From: Arthrobacter sp. 135MFCol5.1
Lineage (GTDB): Bacteria; Actinomycetota; Actinomycetes; Actinomycetales; Micrococcaceae
Length of the DNA: 64,000 bases
Direction of reading: 5' to 3'
Assembly (NCBI RefSeq): GCF_000374865.1
Contig: NZ_KB895461.1
Span: 62,001 to 126,000, forward strand
This document shows, piece by piece, positions 52,508-60,426 of this stretch (its first letter is position 1; each line of letters begins with the position of its first letter). Under the pieces are notes generated by a model. It was not told the DNA's origin. It worked only from the letters and a program-made list of their open reading frames with translations, and searched no databases. A program made the position numbers and the translations under genes.

Positions 52508-52516
52508 TTATCCACA
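52508..52516 (+). promoter_or_regulatory. DnaA box, perfect TTATCCACA
   Basis: A perfect consensus DnaA box, the leftmost of the cluster upstream of dnaB. Confidence 0.7.
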
Positions 52517-52661
52517 GCAATATTCACCGTGCTGCATACTGCAGCGTTCCCCTGCCGGTCAAGCTCCGCCAAGGGAATATGAGCAGCGCCACGCAGGCGG
52601 ATGCCGGCATGCCGCGACCGGCCCCAGGCCGGTTCCGGCCTGCGGGTGCGGGCGCCAAACC

Positions 52662-52670
52662 TGTGGATGA
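52662..52670 (-). promoter_or_regulatory. DnaA box, one mismatch
   Basis: TGTGGATGA, read on the reverse strand as TCATCCACA. Confidence 0.5.
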
Positions 52671-52754
52671 AATTCCTGGAAAGAAATATTTACTCCACAT
52701 GCTGGTGAAGATGTTTCCGCAGGTCAGAGGGCTTTTAGGAGGTAAAAAAATTCT

Positions 52755-52763
52755 GTATCCACA
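52755..52763 (+). promoter_or_regulatory. DnaA box, one mismatch
   Basis: GTATCCACA, next to an A-rich tract. Weaker variants (TTCCCCACA at 52767 and TTGTGCACA on the reverse strand at 52779) follow directly. Confidence 0.5.
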
Positions 52764-52809
52764 GACTTCCCCACAGGCTGTGCACAAGCTATGCCCCGTA
52801 GTGCACAGG

Positions 52810-52818
52810 TTATCCACA
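52810..52818 (+). promoter_or_regulatory. DnaA box, perfect TTATCCACA
   Basis: The second perfect consensus box, in the same orientation as the first and about 300 bases to its right. Confidence 0.7.
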
Positions 52819-52949
52819 GCAGTTCCGGCGTACTGGCTTTGCCGCTGGACCGGGGGCGGCTACCGTAGCGGGGTACCTGTTTTTCACGGCCAGGCCACGG
52901 CCTGTACGCCGCGATCCAGAGCCTCTCCCATGGCCCTTTCCGGGCGCTC

Positions 52950-52978
52950 TGTGGAAAAGCTGTGGATAGTGGGGATAA
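52950..52978 (-). promoter_or_regulatory. Triplet of reverse-strand DnaA-like boxes
   Basis: TGTGGAAAA (52950-52958), TGTGGATAG (52961-52969) and TGGGGATAA (52970-52978) each differ from the reverse-strand consensus by one base and are nearly contiguous, suggesting cooperative DnaA binding. Confidence 0.6.
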
Positions 52979-53124
52979 CTTCCGGCCGGAGGCGGCATCC
53001 GGCCCGCGGGTGCCTCATTGTCAGAGCTTCCGGGTAGTACTGGACGCGTGGCGGTTCTGTTTAGGATCCGCAAACAGGATGGATCACCGGGCGCCTGGCC
53101 CGGCACAAATGGAGGACGGCAGCT

Positions 53125-54507
53125 TTGACAATCGCGCATCTGGACCCGGTGGAAGCGACCCGCGGATCGGACGCGAGCCGGAAACCTCCCCAGGACATCC
53201 CCGCGGAACAGTCGGTCCTGGGCGGCATGATGTTGTCCAAGGACGCCATTGCTGATGTCGTGGAGATCCTCCGGGGCCAGGATTTCTACCGCCCGGCCCA
53301 CGAGACCATTTATGAGGCCATCATCGACCTCTACGGACGCGGGGAACCGGCGGACGCCGTCACGGTGTCGGACGAACTGACCAAACGCGCCGAAATCAAC
53401 AGGATTGGCGGCCCTGCCTATCTGCACGAGCTCATCCAAACCGTACCTACGGCGGCCAACGCCGGGTACTACGCCGAGATCGTCGCCGAACGGGCCGTAC
53501 TGCGCCGGCTGGTCAACGCCGGCACCAAGATCGTCCAGTTGGGCTACGGCTCGGACGGCGAAGTGGAAGACCTGGTGAACCAGGCGCAGGCCGAAGTCTA
53601 CGCCGTGGCGGAACGCCGCACCGCGGAAGACTACGTGGTCCTCAAGGACGTCATGGAATCCACGGTGGATGAAATCGAGGCGTCCGGCCACCGCGGCGAG
53701 GGCATGACCGGTGTGCCTACCGGCTTCTACGAACTCGATGAGCTGACCCACGGCCTCCACCCGGGGCAGATGATCGTCATCGCGGCCCGCCCCGCCGTGG
53801 GTAAATCAACCTTCGCCCTGGACTTCGCACGGTCCGCGGCCATCAAGAACAACCTGTCCACCGTCATGTTCTCCCTGGAAATGGGCCGGAACGAGATCGC
53901 CATGCGCCTGCTGTCCGCCGAGGCCACCATTGGCCTGCAGGACCTCCGCAAGGGAACCATCAAGGACGAGCAGTGGTCCAAGATCGCCACCACCATGGGC
54001 AGGATGAATGATGCCCCGCTGTTCATCGACGACAGCCCCAACATGTCCCTGATGGAAATCAGGGCCAAGTGCCGGCGCCTGAAGCAGCAGCACGACCTCA
54101 AGCTGGTCATCCTCGACTACCTGCAGCTGATGAGCTCAGGCAAGAAGGTGGAATCGCGCCAGCAGGAAGTGTCCGAGTTTTCCCGTGCGCTCAAACTCCT
54201 CGCCAAGGAACTCCAGGTGCCCGTGATCGCACTGTCCCAGCTGAACCGTGGCTCGGAACAGCGCCAGGACAAGCGGCCCATGGTCTCTGACCTCCGCGAG
54301 TCAGGCTCCATCGAGCAGGACGCCGACATGGTGATCCTGCTGCACCGCGAGGATGTCTACGACAAGGAATCACCCCGTGCGGGCGAGGCGGACATCCTGG
54401 TGGCCAAGCACCGTAACGGCCCCACCAAGGACATCGTGGTGGCGTTCCAGGGCCATTACTCCCGCTTCGCCAACATGGCGGGCGACTCCGCGGGCGGCGG
54501 CTTCTAG
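53125..54507 (+). CDS. dnaB: Replicative DNA helicase DnaB
   Basis: A 460-residue hexameric helicase that unwinds DNA at the replication fork. The N-terminal collar domain starts near PPQDIPAEQSVLGGMMLS. The RecA-like domain has Walker A (AARPAVGKSTFALDFA), FSLEMGRNEIAMRLL, LVILDYLQLM (Walker B), LSQLNRGSEQR and SGSIEQDADMVILLHR, with no intein. The start is TTG at 53125 with GGAGGA eight bases upstream. The gene is directly preceded by a DnaA-box cluster. Its stop overlaps the convergent thioesterase gene by four bases. Confidence 0.96.
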   Translation: MTIAHLDPVEATRGSDASRKPPQDIPAEQSVLGGMMLSKDAIADVVEILRGQDFYRPAHETIYEAIIDLYGRGEPADAVTVSDELTKRAEINRIGGPAYLHELIQTVPTAANAGYYAEIVAERAVLRRLVNAGTKIVQLGYGSDGEVEDLVNQAQAEVYAVAERRTAEDYVVLKDVMESTVDEIEASGHRGEGMTGVPTGFYELDELTHGLHPGQMIVIAARPAVGKSTFALDFARSAAIKNNLSTVMFSLEMGRNEIAMRLLSAEATIGLQDLRKGTIKDEQWSKIATTMGRMNDAPLFIDDSPNMSLMEIRAKCRRLKQQHDLKLVILDYLQLMSSGKKVESRQQEVSEFSRALKLLAKELQVPVIALSQLNRGSEQRQDKRPMVSDLRESGSIEQDADMVILLHREDVYDKESPRAGEADILVAKHRNGPTKDIVVAFQGHYSRFANMAGDSAGGGF

Positions 54508-55505
54508 GCTCCGTTCGCGGCGGTGGCTGCGGGAGCCGTGCCGGCCAGCAGGTGGTTGGGCAGCCGGTTTCCGGGCGCCGTTCCCCGGATCTCCAGGAGT
54601 TCGCGGGCGTGGGCGTGCAGCCGCTTGTCTTCGGCGCTGACCGGCACCCAGGGTGGTACGGGGACGGAGTTGCCGTCATCGTCGCGCGCCACCATCACGG
54701 TGAGGCAGTAGGTGGTGAGGCTAAGTTCGCGTCCCTTCGGGTCGCCGGAACGGACGTGGACGGCAATGTGCATGCCTTTGTTGCCGGTGTACACCAGCCG
54801 GGCCTCCACCTCCACCACGTGGCCGATCAGCAAAGGCCGGTAGAAGCGCACGCCGCCGGAGAAGACGGCCACGGTGTCCCGGCCGCAGTAGCGTGAGGCA
54901 CACAGGTAGGCGGCCTCGTCGATCCACTTCATCACGATGCCGCCGTGGACCTTGCCGCCCCAGTTCACGTCGGTGGGGGCGGCCATGAACCGAAGCGTGA
55001 CGCGTTCGGCGGTGCCGGCGTCCGTATATTCCTGGTGGTTCATGGCTTCCACGATCTGTTCGCGGACCTTGATCCTTGCCAGCGCATGGTCGCGCTGCTC
55101 AACCTCGGCGGGGGTGGCGGGCTCAAACTGGGGCACCGGGATGGGTTTGCCGTCCGCCCCTACGGCTACGAAGATCACCATGCACTGGCTGCGCATGGTG
55201 GCCGGGCCGCCTTTCGGATCCCCGGATGAGACCACGGTGCGGATATGCATCGAGGAGCGGCCGGTGTAGACGATGGTGGCTTCAACCTCCACCATGTCGC
55301 CGCTGTTGACCGGGTCGGCGAAGTGGATGTTTCCCACGTATGCGGTCACGCAGTAGGACTTGGCCCAGCCCACGGCCGCCGCGTACGCGGCCTTGTCCAC
55401 CCATTCGAGCACCGTGCCGGCGTCCACGGAGCCGCTGTGCCCCACATCGGTGGGGGCGGCGAGGAAGCGGAGGGTCACGGAGTTGGGGTGGCCGGTCTCA
55501 GTCAT
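54504..55505 (-). CDS. Acyl-CoA thioesterase with two hotdog domains
   Basis: A 333-residue hydrolase that splits acyl-CoA into free acid and CoA. Two hotdog repeats are visible: GHSGSVDAGTVLEWVDKAAY then NIHFADPVNSGDMVEVEA in the first half, and NWGGKVHGGIVMKWIDEAAY then RFYRPLLIGHVVEVEA in the second. The second repeat has the classic HGGIVMKWID helix; in the first the His-Gly is replaced by D-A-G, so one site may be inactive. A TATGAT box six bases before the ATG suggests leaderless expression. Confidence 0.9.
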   Translation of the reverse strand: MTETGHPNSVTLRFLAAPTDVGHSGSVDAGTVLEWVDKAAYAAAVGWAKSYCVTAYVGNIHFADPVNSGDMVEVEATIVYTGRSSMHIRTVVSSGDPKGGPATMRSQCMVIFVAVGADGKPIPVPQFEPATPAEVEQRDHALARIKVREQIVEAMNHQEYTDAGTAERVTLRFMAAPTDVNWGGKVHGGIVMKWIDEAAYLCASRYCGRDTVAVFSGGVRFYRPLLIGHVVEVEARLVYTGNKGMHIAVHVRSGDPKGRELSLTTYCLTVMVARDDDGNSVPVPPWVPVSAEDKRLHAHARELLEIRGTAPGNRLPNHLLAGTAPAATAANGA

Positions 55506-55511
55506 GCTGCG

Positions 55512-55517
55512 ATCATA
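55512..55517 (-). promoter_or_regulatory. TANNNT -10 box for a leaderless transcript (thioesterase)
   Basis: TATGAT read leftward lies six bases before the ATG at 55505, with no ribosome site. Confidence 0.55.
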
Positions 55518-55602
55518 CTGAGGGCCCAGGTTACCGGCCGGTTCACGCCGCAGCGGCCTGGGCCGGCGTGCAGCCGCCCGGCGGAGCGCCGCTTAACGTC
55601 CG

Positions 55603-55638
55603 ACGGCGGCCGGTCACCATGGCGTGGCCGGCCGCCGT
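55603..55638 (-). terminator. Hairpin downstream of the DoxX-like gene
   Basis: ACGGCGGCCGG (55603-55613) pairs perfectly with CCGGCCGCCGT (55628-55638), 25 bases after the stop. There is no T-run. Confidence 0.5.
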
Positions 55639-55662
55639 GAGGCGTTTCGGGACGGAAGCGGA

Positions 55663-56097
55663 CTAGGCCAGGACGGCCAGCCGTGAGGTGCGCCGGCCGA
55701 ACAGCGCCCGGTCAATGGAGAGCCGGCCGGGGCCGGCCAGTGCCAGCGCGAAGGCTGCCGCGGCCAGGAGCAGTACCAGTTCGTAGCCTCCGTTCGCCGC
55801 GAAGACACCTGCGGGAGCGTGGACCAGGAAGAGTGCACCGAGCATATCGAGGACCAGGAGGGCGGCCACCACGCGGGTGAGGACACCGAGGATCAGGGCT
55901 GCGCCGCCTGCCAGTTCAAGGACGGCGACGGCCGGGGCCATGACGTCCGCAGCGGGGACGCCCATCTTGGCGAAGGAGGCCTGGGTGCCGGCGATGGTCC
56001 ATTCATTGAACTTCTGCCAGCCGTGGGCCGCGAAGAGGAAACCCAGGATGACACGCAGGACGGCAAGGGCAACTGTGGTCAGTCGTGACTGGTTCAT
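55663..56097 (-). CDS. DoxX family membrane protein
   Basis: A 144-residue protein with four membrane helices. VLRVILGFLFAAHGWQKFNEW is the family's first helix, and LELAGGAALILGVLTRVVAALL the second hairpin. DoxX-like proteins are implicated in redox and oxidative-stress processes, but the reaction of this subgroup is unknown. The ATG at 56097 has AGGGTGG about seven bases upstream; an in-frame ATG seven codons earlier is less likely. It stands alone, divergent from the MATE gene. Confidence 0.85.
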   Translation of the reverse strand: MNQSRLTTVALAVLRVILGFLFAAHGWQKFNEWTIAGTQASFAKMGVPAADVMAPAVAVLELAGGAALILGVLTRVVAALLVLDMLGALFLVHAPAGVFAANGGYELVLLLAAAAFALALAGPGRLSIDRALFGRRTSRLAVLA

Positions 56098-56192
56098 GGA
56101 TTCCACCCTTCCCCACATATGCTTGAAGAGTCAACAAAATCCGGACGATTGTGGTCTTTGTCATGCTCTCTTCCGGGGTCATTGCGCCCGGT

Positions 56193-56198
56193 TAAGCT
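56193..56198 (+). promoter_or_regulatory. TANNNT -10 box for a leaderless transcript (MATE gene)
   Basis: TAAGCT lies six bases before the GTG at 56205 with no ribosome site. Confidence 0.5.
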
Positions 56199-56204
56199 GG
56201 CACG

Positions 56205-57557
56205 GTGCCAATAGATCCCTCATCCGCCGCCACGGCCCCTCCCCGGAGCCATTCCCGGGAGATACTCCGCCTCGCCGTGCCAGCCTTTGGAGCGCTGGTT
56301 GCCGAGCCGCTCTTCCTGCTGGCGGATTCGGCCATCGTAGGGCACCTCGGCGTTCCCCAGCTCGCAGGCGTGGGCCTGGCCTCGGCGGTGCTGCAGACCG
56401 TCGTCGGACTCATGGTGTTCCTTGCCTACTCAACCACCCCCGCCGTGGCCCGCGCCCTTGGCCAGGGCCAGGTGGGGAAGGCCTTGGCGGCCGGGCGCGA
56501 CGGCGCCTGGCTGGCGCTGCTGCTGGGCCTGCTGCTGGCCGTGGCTGGATTCATCGCCGCGGAACCGCTCATCGGCCTGCTCGGCGCCGACGGCAGCGTG
56601 CGCAGCTTTGCCATCGACTACTTCCGCTGGTCCATGCCCGGACTCGTGGCCATGCTGCTGGTCTTCGCCGGGACCGGTGTGCTGCGCGGGTTGCAGGACA
56701 CCAGGACGCCGCTGGTGGTGGCCACCGCGGGGTTCGGCGTGAATATCGTCCTGAATGTGTGGCTGGTGTACGGGCTGGGGTTGTCCGTGGTGGGTTCGGC
56801 GATGGGCACCAGCCTGGCGCAATGGGCCATGGCCGCCGTCTACCTGGTGATGGTGCGCAGGTACGCGGTCCGCCAGGGCGTCCCCCTGGTGCCCAGCTGG
56901 CGGGGCATCCGGAGCATGGCGCGCGTCGGGTCCTGGCTGATGCTGCGCACCCTCAGCCTGCGTGCGGCGATCCTGGCCACCGTGGTGGTGGTGACGGCGC
57001 AGGGTGAGGTCAACCTTGCCGCGCACCAGTTGGCCATGACCATCTTTTCCTTCCTGGCGTTCGCGCTGGATGCCTTGGCCATTGCCGCCCAAGCGCTGAT
57101 CGGCAAGGAACTGGGCGCCTCCAATGCGGCCAAGGCCCGGGAGTTGACCAAGACCATGGTCCGTTGGGGAGCGGGGTTCGGGGTGGTGACGGGCGTGCTG
57201 CTCGCGGCGGTGGCCCCCTGGGTGGGGATCTTGTTCACCCCTGATGCCCGCGTGCAGTCGGTGCTCGCCGTTGCCCTGTGGGTGCTGGCCGCGGGCCAGC
57301 CCATCGCCGGATATGTCTTCGTCCTGGACGGGGTGCTGATCGGTGCCGGCGACGCCCGCTACCTGGCGCTGGCCGGCGTGGTGAACCTTGCTGCCTACCT
57401 GCCGCTGCTGGCGGCGGTGGCGCTCTCCGGTGGCCCGGGCGCTGCCGGGCTGGGGTGGCTGTGGGCTGCTTTCGCCCTGGGTTATATGGCGGCGCGCGCC
57501 GTCACCCTCGGACTGCGCGCCCGTTCAGACCGCTGGATGGTGCTTGGTCCAGCCTGA
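56205..57557 (+). CDS. MATE family efflux transporter
   Basis: A 450-residue, 12-helix exporter with two MatE halves. EILRLAVPAFGALVAEPLFLLADSA is the first-helix signature, with a further ATVVVVTAQGEVNLAAHQLA in the second half. Members exchange cations for drugs or metabolites. The GTG start has a TAAGCT box six bases upstream. DinF-like members can be SOS-regulated, but no LexA site is visible. It lies about 55 bases before an unrelated DUF308 gene in the same direction. Confidence 0.92.
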   Translation: MPIDPSSAATAPPRSHSREILRLAVPAFGALVAEPLFLLADSAIVGHLGVPQLAGVGLASAVLQTVVGLMVFLAYSTTPAVARALGQGQVGKALAAGRDGAWLALLLGLLLAVAGFIAAEPLIGLLGADGSVRSFAIDYFRWSMPGLVAMLLVFAGTGVLRGLQDTRTPLVVATAGFGVNIVLNVWLVYGLGLSVVGSAMGTSLAQWAMAAVYLVMVRRYAVRQGVPLVPSWRGIRSMARVGSWLMLRTLSLRAAILATVVVVTAQGEVNLAAHQLAMTIFSFLAFALDALAIAAQALIGKELGASNAAKARELTKTMVRWGAGFGVVTGVLLAAVAPWVGILFTPDARVQSVLAVALWVLAAGQPIAGYVFVLDGVLIGAGDARYLALAGVVNLAAYLPLLAAVALSGGPGAAGLGWLWAAFALGYMAARAVTLGLRARSDRWMVLGPA

Positions 57558-57600
57558 ATATCGGCTGCGGGGTCCGGTTCTACCTTCCAGCTGCCCCCAC

Positions 57601-57606
57601 TAAACT
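57601..57606 (+). promoter_or_regulatory. TANNNT -10 box for a leaderless transcript (DUF308-like gene)
   Basis: TAAACT lies six bases before the GTG at 57613 with no ribosome site. Confidence 0.55.
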
Positions 57607-57612
57607 GGACCG

Positions 57613-58203
57613 GTGACGCAACCATCGACTCCCGCGGGCGCAGTTCCCGGAACCTCACCCCGCCCTGAACTCTGGAAGCCAATCCTGCTCCGTTCCGTGG
57701 TGGCGCTGGTGTTCGGCGCCGTAACGGTCTTCTGGACCTCCCCCTCCGTTGAGGTCATGGGCTGGGCGGGAGGACTCTACCTGCTGGCCGCCGGCGTCGT
57801 GTCCCTGCAAGCCATCCCGGCCGCCGGGTTTGCCCGGAACTCGGCTCCCGGCAAGCTGCTGTCCGCAGCGGGGTCGGCGCTTGCCGGCGCCGGTGTGGCG
57901 GTGATCCTGCTGCACAGCGACCTGCTGTTTGGTGTCATTGCCGCCTTGGGTCTCGGCGTGGCCGGGGTTCTTGAGCTGGCGTGCGGCCTGCGGCATCGGG
58001 GGCGGCACGTCCTGGCACGGGACTGGATCGCATCCGGGGCGATCGGGATTGGCACGGCAGTGCTGCTGCCGTTCTTCATCAACCTTGGTGCCCATGCGCT
58101 GCTGGGCGTGGCCGGCGGTGGCGCGATTATTTCGGGTGTGCTGTGGGTGCTTTCCGGCCTGACGCTGCGCCACGATGCCCGCGCCGGTGCCGTCAAGCCG
58201 TAA
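57613..58203 (+). CDS. DUF308/HdeD-like membrane protein
   Basis: A 196-residue protein with about six short hydrophobic helices arranged as three repeated hairpins (LLRSVVALVFGAVTVFW, LLAAGVVSLQAI, ASGAIGIGTAVLLPF). This is the pattern of the DUF308/HdeD family, membrane proteins linked to acid or general stress in enteric bacteria; the role in actinobacteria is unknown. A TAAACT box six bases before the GTG suggests leaderless expression, independent of the MATE gene upstream. Confidence 0.75.
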   Translation: MTQPSTPAGAVPGTSPRPELWKPILLRSVVALVFGAVTVFWTSPSVEVMGWAGGLYLLAAGVVSLQAIPAAGFARNSAPGKLLSAAGSALAGAGVAVILLHSDLLFGVIAALGLGVAGVLELACGLRHRGRHVLARDWIASGAIGIGTAVLLPFFINLGAHALLGVAGGGAIISGVLWVLSGLTLRHDARAGAVKP

Positions 58204-58219
58204 ACTAGGAAGAGCGCCC

Positions 58220-58236
58220 TTCTACTAGTTGTAGAA
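58220..58236. promoter_or_regulatory. Palindrome TTCTAC/GTAGAA upstream of a small membrane protein
   Basis: Six-base perfect arms with a five-base spacer, followed by ATTTT. The CTAC-N5-GTAG core resembles BlaI/MecI-type operators. A weak terminator for the DUF308 gene, 16 bases upstream, is the alternative. Confidence 0.35.
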
Positions 58237-58303
58237 ATTTTGGTGCTACACCGCAATTCGTGAAACCAGGCCGGCCGCGTGCCGCCTGCAGGGAGGAACC
58301 ACA

Positions 58304-58657
58304 GTGGCTGACCAGCATCCAGGAAAACCGCGCAAGCTGCGGACCTCGGTGAAGGGGCCGCTGATGTTCTCGGCGTTCTGGGCCGTCGTCGCTTTCGTTG
58401 CCGTGCTGATCTTCGCTTCCGGCGGCAGTGCGCGCGCGCCCCGCTTCGATCTCGCCTTCACCGCAGCCGGCATCGCCTTCATCGTCACCCTGGTGGTGGC
58501 CGCCATGTTGTCCATGAGCTACAAGGAAAACGCCGAACACCTCGGCAAGGGATCCGGCGTGAACCTCAGTTCCGCGCCCAAGCCCGGCCATGGTTTCGGT
58601 ACGCCCACCAGCCAGGACCCCGAGGACGACACGGGCGGCACCCGGCACCAGGGATAG
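58304..58657 (+). CDS. Small two-helix membrane protein, unknown
   Basis: A 117-residue protein with two membrane helices (about 22-42 and 50-70) and a polar C-terminal tail of about 45 residues rich in Gly, Pro, Ser and Asp. I recognise no family. GGAGG lies eight bases before the GTG at 58304. It follows the DUF308 gene by 100 bases, with a palindrome between. The topology would put both termini in the cytoplasm. Confidence 0.65.
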   Translation: MADQHPGKPRKLRTSVKGPLMFSAFWAVVAFVAVLIFASGGSARAPRFDLAFTAAGIAFIVTLVVAAMLSMSYKENAEHLGKGSGVNLSSAPKPGHGFGTPTSQDPEDDTGGTRHQG

Positions 58658-58676
58658 GCACGCTGCGGCGGAACGC

Positions 58677-59222
58677 CTAACCCGCCGCTGCCTGCCTGGC
58701 ACGGTAGGCGGCAACGTGTGCACGGTTGGCGCAGTTGCCGGTATCGCAGTACCGCTTGGAGCGGTTCCGGCTCAGGTCCAGGGCGGCAGCATCGCAGTCC
58801 TCCGATTCGCATGTCCGCAGGCGGTCCATTTCCTTGCTGCGGATCACATCCGCCAAGGCCATGGCCGCCTCGGTGCTCATCCTGTCCGCCAGCGGGGCCT
58901 CGGGAGCCGTGGCATGCAGGTGCCAGTCCCAACCGTCGTGCTTCATCAGCTGCGGGAGGGCGTTGGCGTCCCGCAACAGCCGGTTGACGGTGTCCACGGC
59001 GGCGTCCTCGCCCGCTGTCCACACCCCTGCCAGTAAGCCCCGCAACTGCCGGACGCTCTGCAATTCCGCGGCGTCCCGTGTCCTCGCCCCGGAAAAGCCC
59101 TCAGCTGCCAGGAAGCTGTCCAGGTCCCCGACCGAGGCCAACCCTTCCCTGCCATTCGCGGCCGTATTGATGAGGTTCACCACCGTGCGGAGGGCCACCT
59201 CCGTGTCAGGGGCGAAAACCAT
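58677..59222 (-). CDS. CGNR zinc-finger/ABATE-domain regulator
   Basis: A 181-residue putative transcription regulator. The N-terminal ABATE domain (about 5-125) begins DTEVALRTVVNLINT. The C-terminal CGNR zinc finger has CESEDCDAAALDLSRNRSKR followed by YCDTGNCANRAHVAAYR: four cysteines plus the basic helix, all present. AAGGAG lies six bases before the ATG. It is divergent from the EamA exporter, with a palindrome between them, so it may control that gene and itself (inference). Confidence 0.88.
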   Translation of the reverse strand: MVFAPDTEVALRTVVNLINTAANGREGLASVGDLDSFLAAEGFSGARTRDAAELQSVRQLRGLLAGVWTAGEDAAVDTVNRLLRDANALPQLMKHDGWDWHLHATAPEAPLADRMSTEAAMALADVIRSKEMDRLRTCESEDCDAAALDLSRNRSKRYCDTGNCANRAHVAAYRARQAAAG

Positions 59223-59223
59223 G

Positions 59224-59253
59224 TTGACTCCTTACAGTGCGGAAGCGTACTGT
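59224..59253 (+). promoter_or_regulatory. EamA promoter with overlapping palindrome
   Basis: TTGACT (59224-59229) and TACTGT (59248-59253) are 18 bases apart. An imperfect palindrome with arms ACAGTGC (59234-59240) and GTACTGT (59247-59253) covers the -10 and could be the operator of the divergent CGNR regulator. Confidence 0.5.
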
Positions 59254-59293
59254 CATGACCATTACCCCACTTTACTCCTGACAGGAGGCGACG

Positions 59294-60328
59294 GTGCCTG
59301 CCGCCACGAACCACACTCACCCCCAAGCGCCCTTCAGGCGGCCCGGCTTCCTCGCCTCCGGGCTTGGCATCGCGCTTTTTTCCTCCGCTGTCTTCGGCCT
59401 GTCCGGGTCCTTTGCCAAAGCGCTCCTCGAAACAGGCTGGTCCCCCGGGGCGGCCGTCACCGCCCGGCTGACGGGCGCCGCGCTGATCCTCGCCCTGCCG
59501 GCAGTCTCCGCGCTGAAGGGCCGCTGGCACCAGTTGCGGGACAACTGGCTCACCATTGGGCTGTTCGGGCTGATCGGGGTTGCGGCCTGCCAGCTGTTCT
59601 ACTTCAACGCCGTGGCCCGGCTGTCCGTCGGGGTTGCGCTGCTGCTCGAATACCTTGCCCCGGTGATCATCGTCCTATGGCTCTGGGCCGCAAGCCGGCG
59701 GCGCCCCCGGGTGCTGACCTCCGTCGGGACGCTGCTCTCCCTGGCCGGGCTGATACTGGTCCTTGACCTCACCGGCGCCGTCAAGGTTGATCTGGCAGGC
59801 GTCCTGTGGGGCATGGCGGCCGCCGTCTGCCTGGCCATCTACTTCTTCATCACCGCAAAGGACAACGACACCCTGCCGCCCATCGTCCTGGCCTCGGGCG
59901 GACTCCTGGTGGGTGCAGCCGTCATGTGGCTGGCGGGTGCCACGGGCGTGCTCCCCATGGCATTCAGCACGGCGGACACCCGCCTGGGCCCCTGGACCAT
60001 GCCATGGTGGGGGCCGCTGGCGGGTTTGGTGGTGCTGGCCACTGTCCTGGCCTACACCTCAGGCATCATGGCGGCCCGGGCCCTGGGCTCCAAAGTGGCA
60101 TCTTTCGTGTCGCTGACCGAGGTGCTGTTCGCCGTCGTCTGGGCGTGGCTGCTGCTGGGCGAGCTGCCGGGCGCCATCCAGCTGCTGGGCGGCGTGCTGA
60201 TCGTCGGCGGCGTCATCCTGGTGCGGCTCGACGAGCTCCGCGCCGCGGCCGCGGACGGGGAAGCGCCCGGGGCTCCCATGCCGGCGTCGGCCCTGGAGCA
60301 CGCGAACGACGTCGAACCCGTGCCGTAG
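59294..60328 (+). CDS. EamA/DMT family exporter
   Basis: A 344-residue, ten-helix transporter with two EamA repeats. LSGSFAKALLETGWSPGAAVTARL lies in the first repeat and GSKVASFVSLTEVLFAVVWAWLLLGE in the second, the latter being the family signature. Members export amino acids or metabolites or move nucleotide sugars. GTG at 59294 has AGGAGG behind it. It is divergent from the CGNR regulator gene, which probably regulates it. The C-terminal 30 residues are polar. Two tandem hairpins lie downstream. Confidence 0.9.
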   Translation: MPAATNHTHPQAPFRRPGFLASGLGIALFSSAVFGLSGSFAKALLETGWSPGAAVTARLTGAALILALPAVSALKGRWHQLRDNWLTIGLFGLIGVAACQLFYFNAVARLSVGVALLLEYLAPVIIVLWLWAASRRRPRVLTSVGTLLSLAGLILVLDLTGAVKVDLAGVLWGMAAAVCLAIYFFITAKDNDTLPPIVLASGGLLVGAAVMWLAGATGVLPMAFSTADTRLGPWTMPWWGPLAGLVVLATVLAYTSGIMAARALGSKVASFVSLTEVLFAVVWAWLLLGELPGAIQLLGGVLIVGGVILVRLDELRAAAADGEAPGAPMPASALEHANDVEPVP

Positions 60329-60365
60329 CCGCTGCCGTCCAGGGGAACCCATGCCTTAAAGGACA

Positions 60366-60397
60366 ACGGCCCGGGCACCTTGCGGTGCCCGGGCCGT
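60366..60397. terminator. Bidirectional terminator hairpin, first of two
   Basis: A perfect 14-base stem (60366-60379 with 60384-60397) with a TTGC loop, between the EamA gene and the convergent WXG100 gene. Confidence 0.75.
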
Positions 60398-60399
60398 CC

Positions 60400-60420
60400 G
60401 GGCGGCACATCGTGCCGCCC
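60400..60420. terminator. Bidirectional terminator hairpin, second of two
   Basis: A perfect nine-base stem (60400-60408 with 60412-60420) with an ATC loop, immediately next to the first hairpin and seven bases from the WXG100 stop. Confidence 0.6.
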
Positions 60421-60426
60421 AAGGCA

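Larger units (their letters stand above)
52404..53124. other. 721-base non-coding region upstream of dnaB with DnaA boxes
   Basis: No credible gene is seen. The region holds two AT-rich patches (about 52678-52700 and 52735-52757), unusual for this genome, and at least seven DnaA-box-like sites, annotated individually. A ribosome site GGAGGA (53111-53116) serves dnaB at its right end. Confidence 0.7.

Noticed and set aside
52579..53037. A 152-codon open frame upstream of dnaB
   Set aside because: It overlaps most DnaA boxes, has no ribosome site and reads as random sequence.
52404..53124. Calling this region oriC
   Set aside because: dnaA, dnaN, rpmH and rnpA are not seen; dnaB alone is not diagnostic, so only a DnaA-box cluster is claimed.
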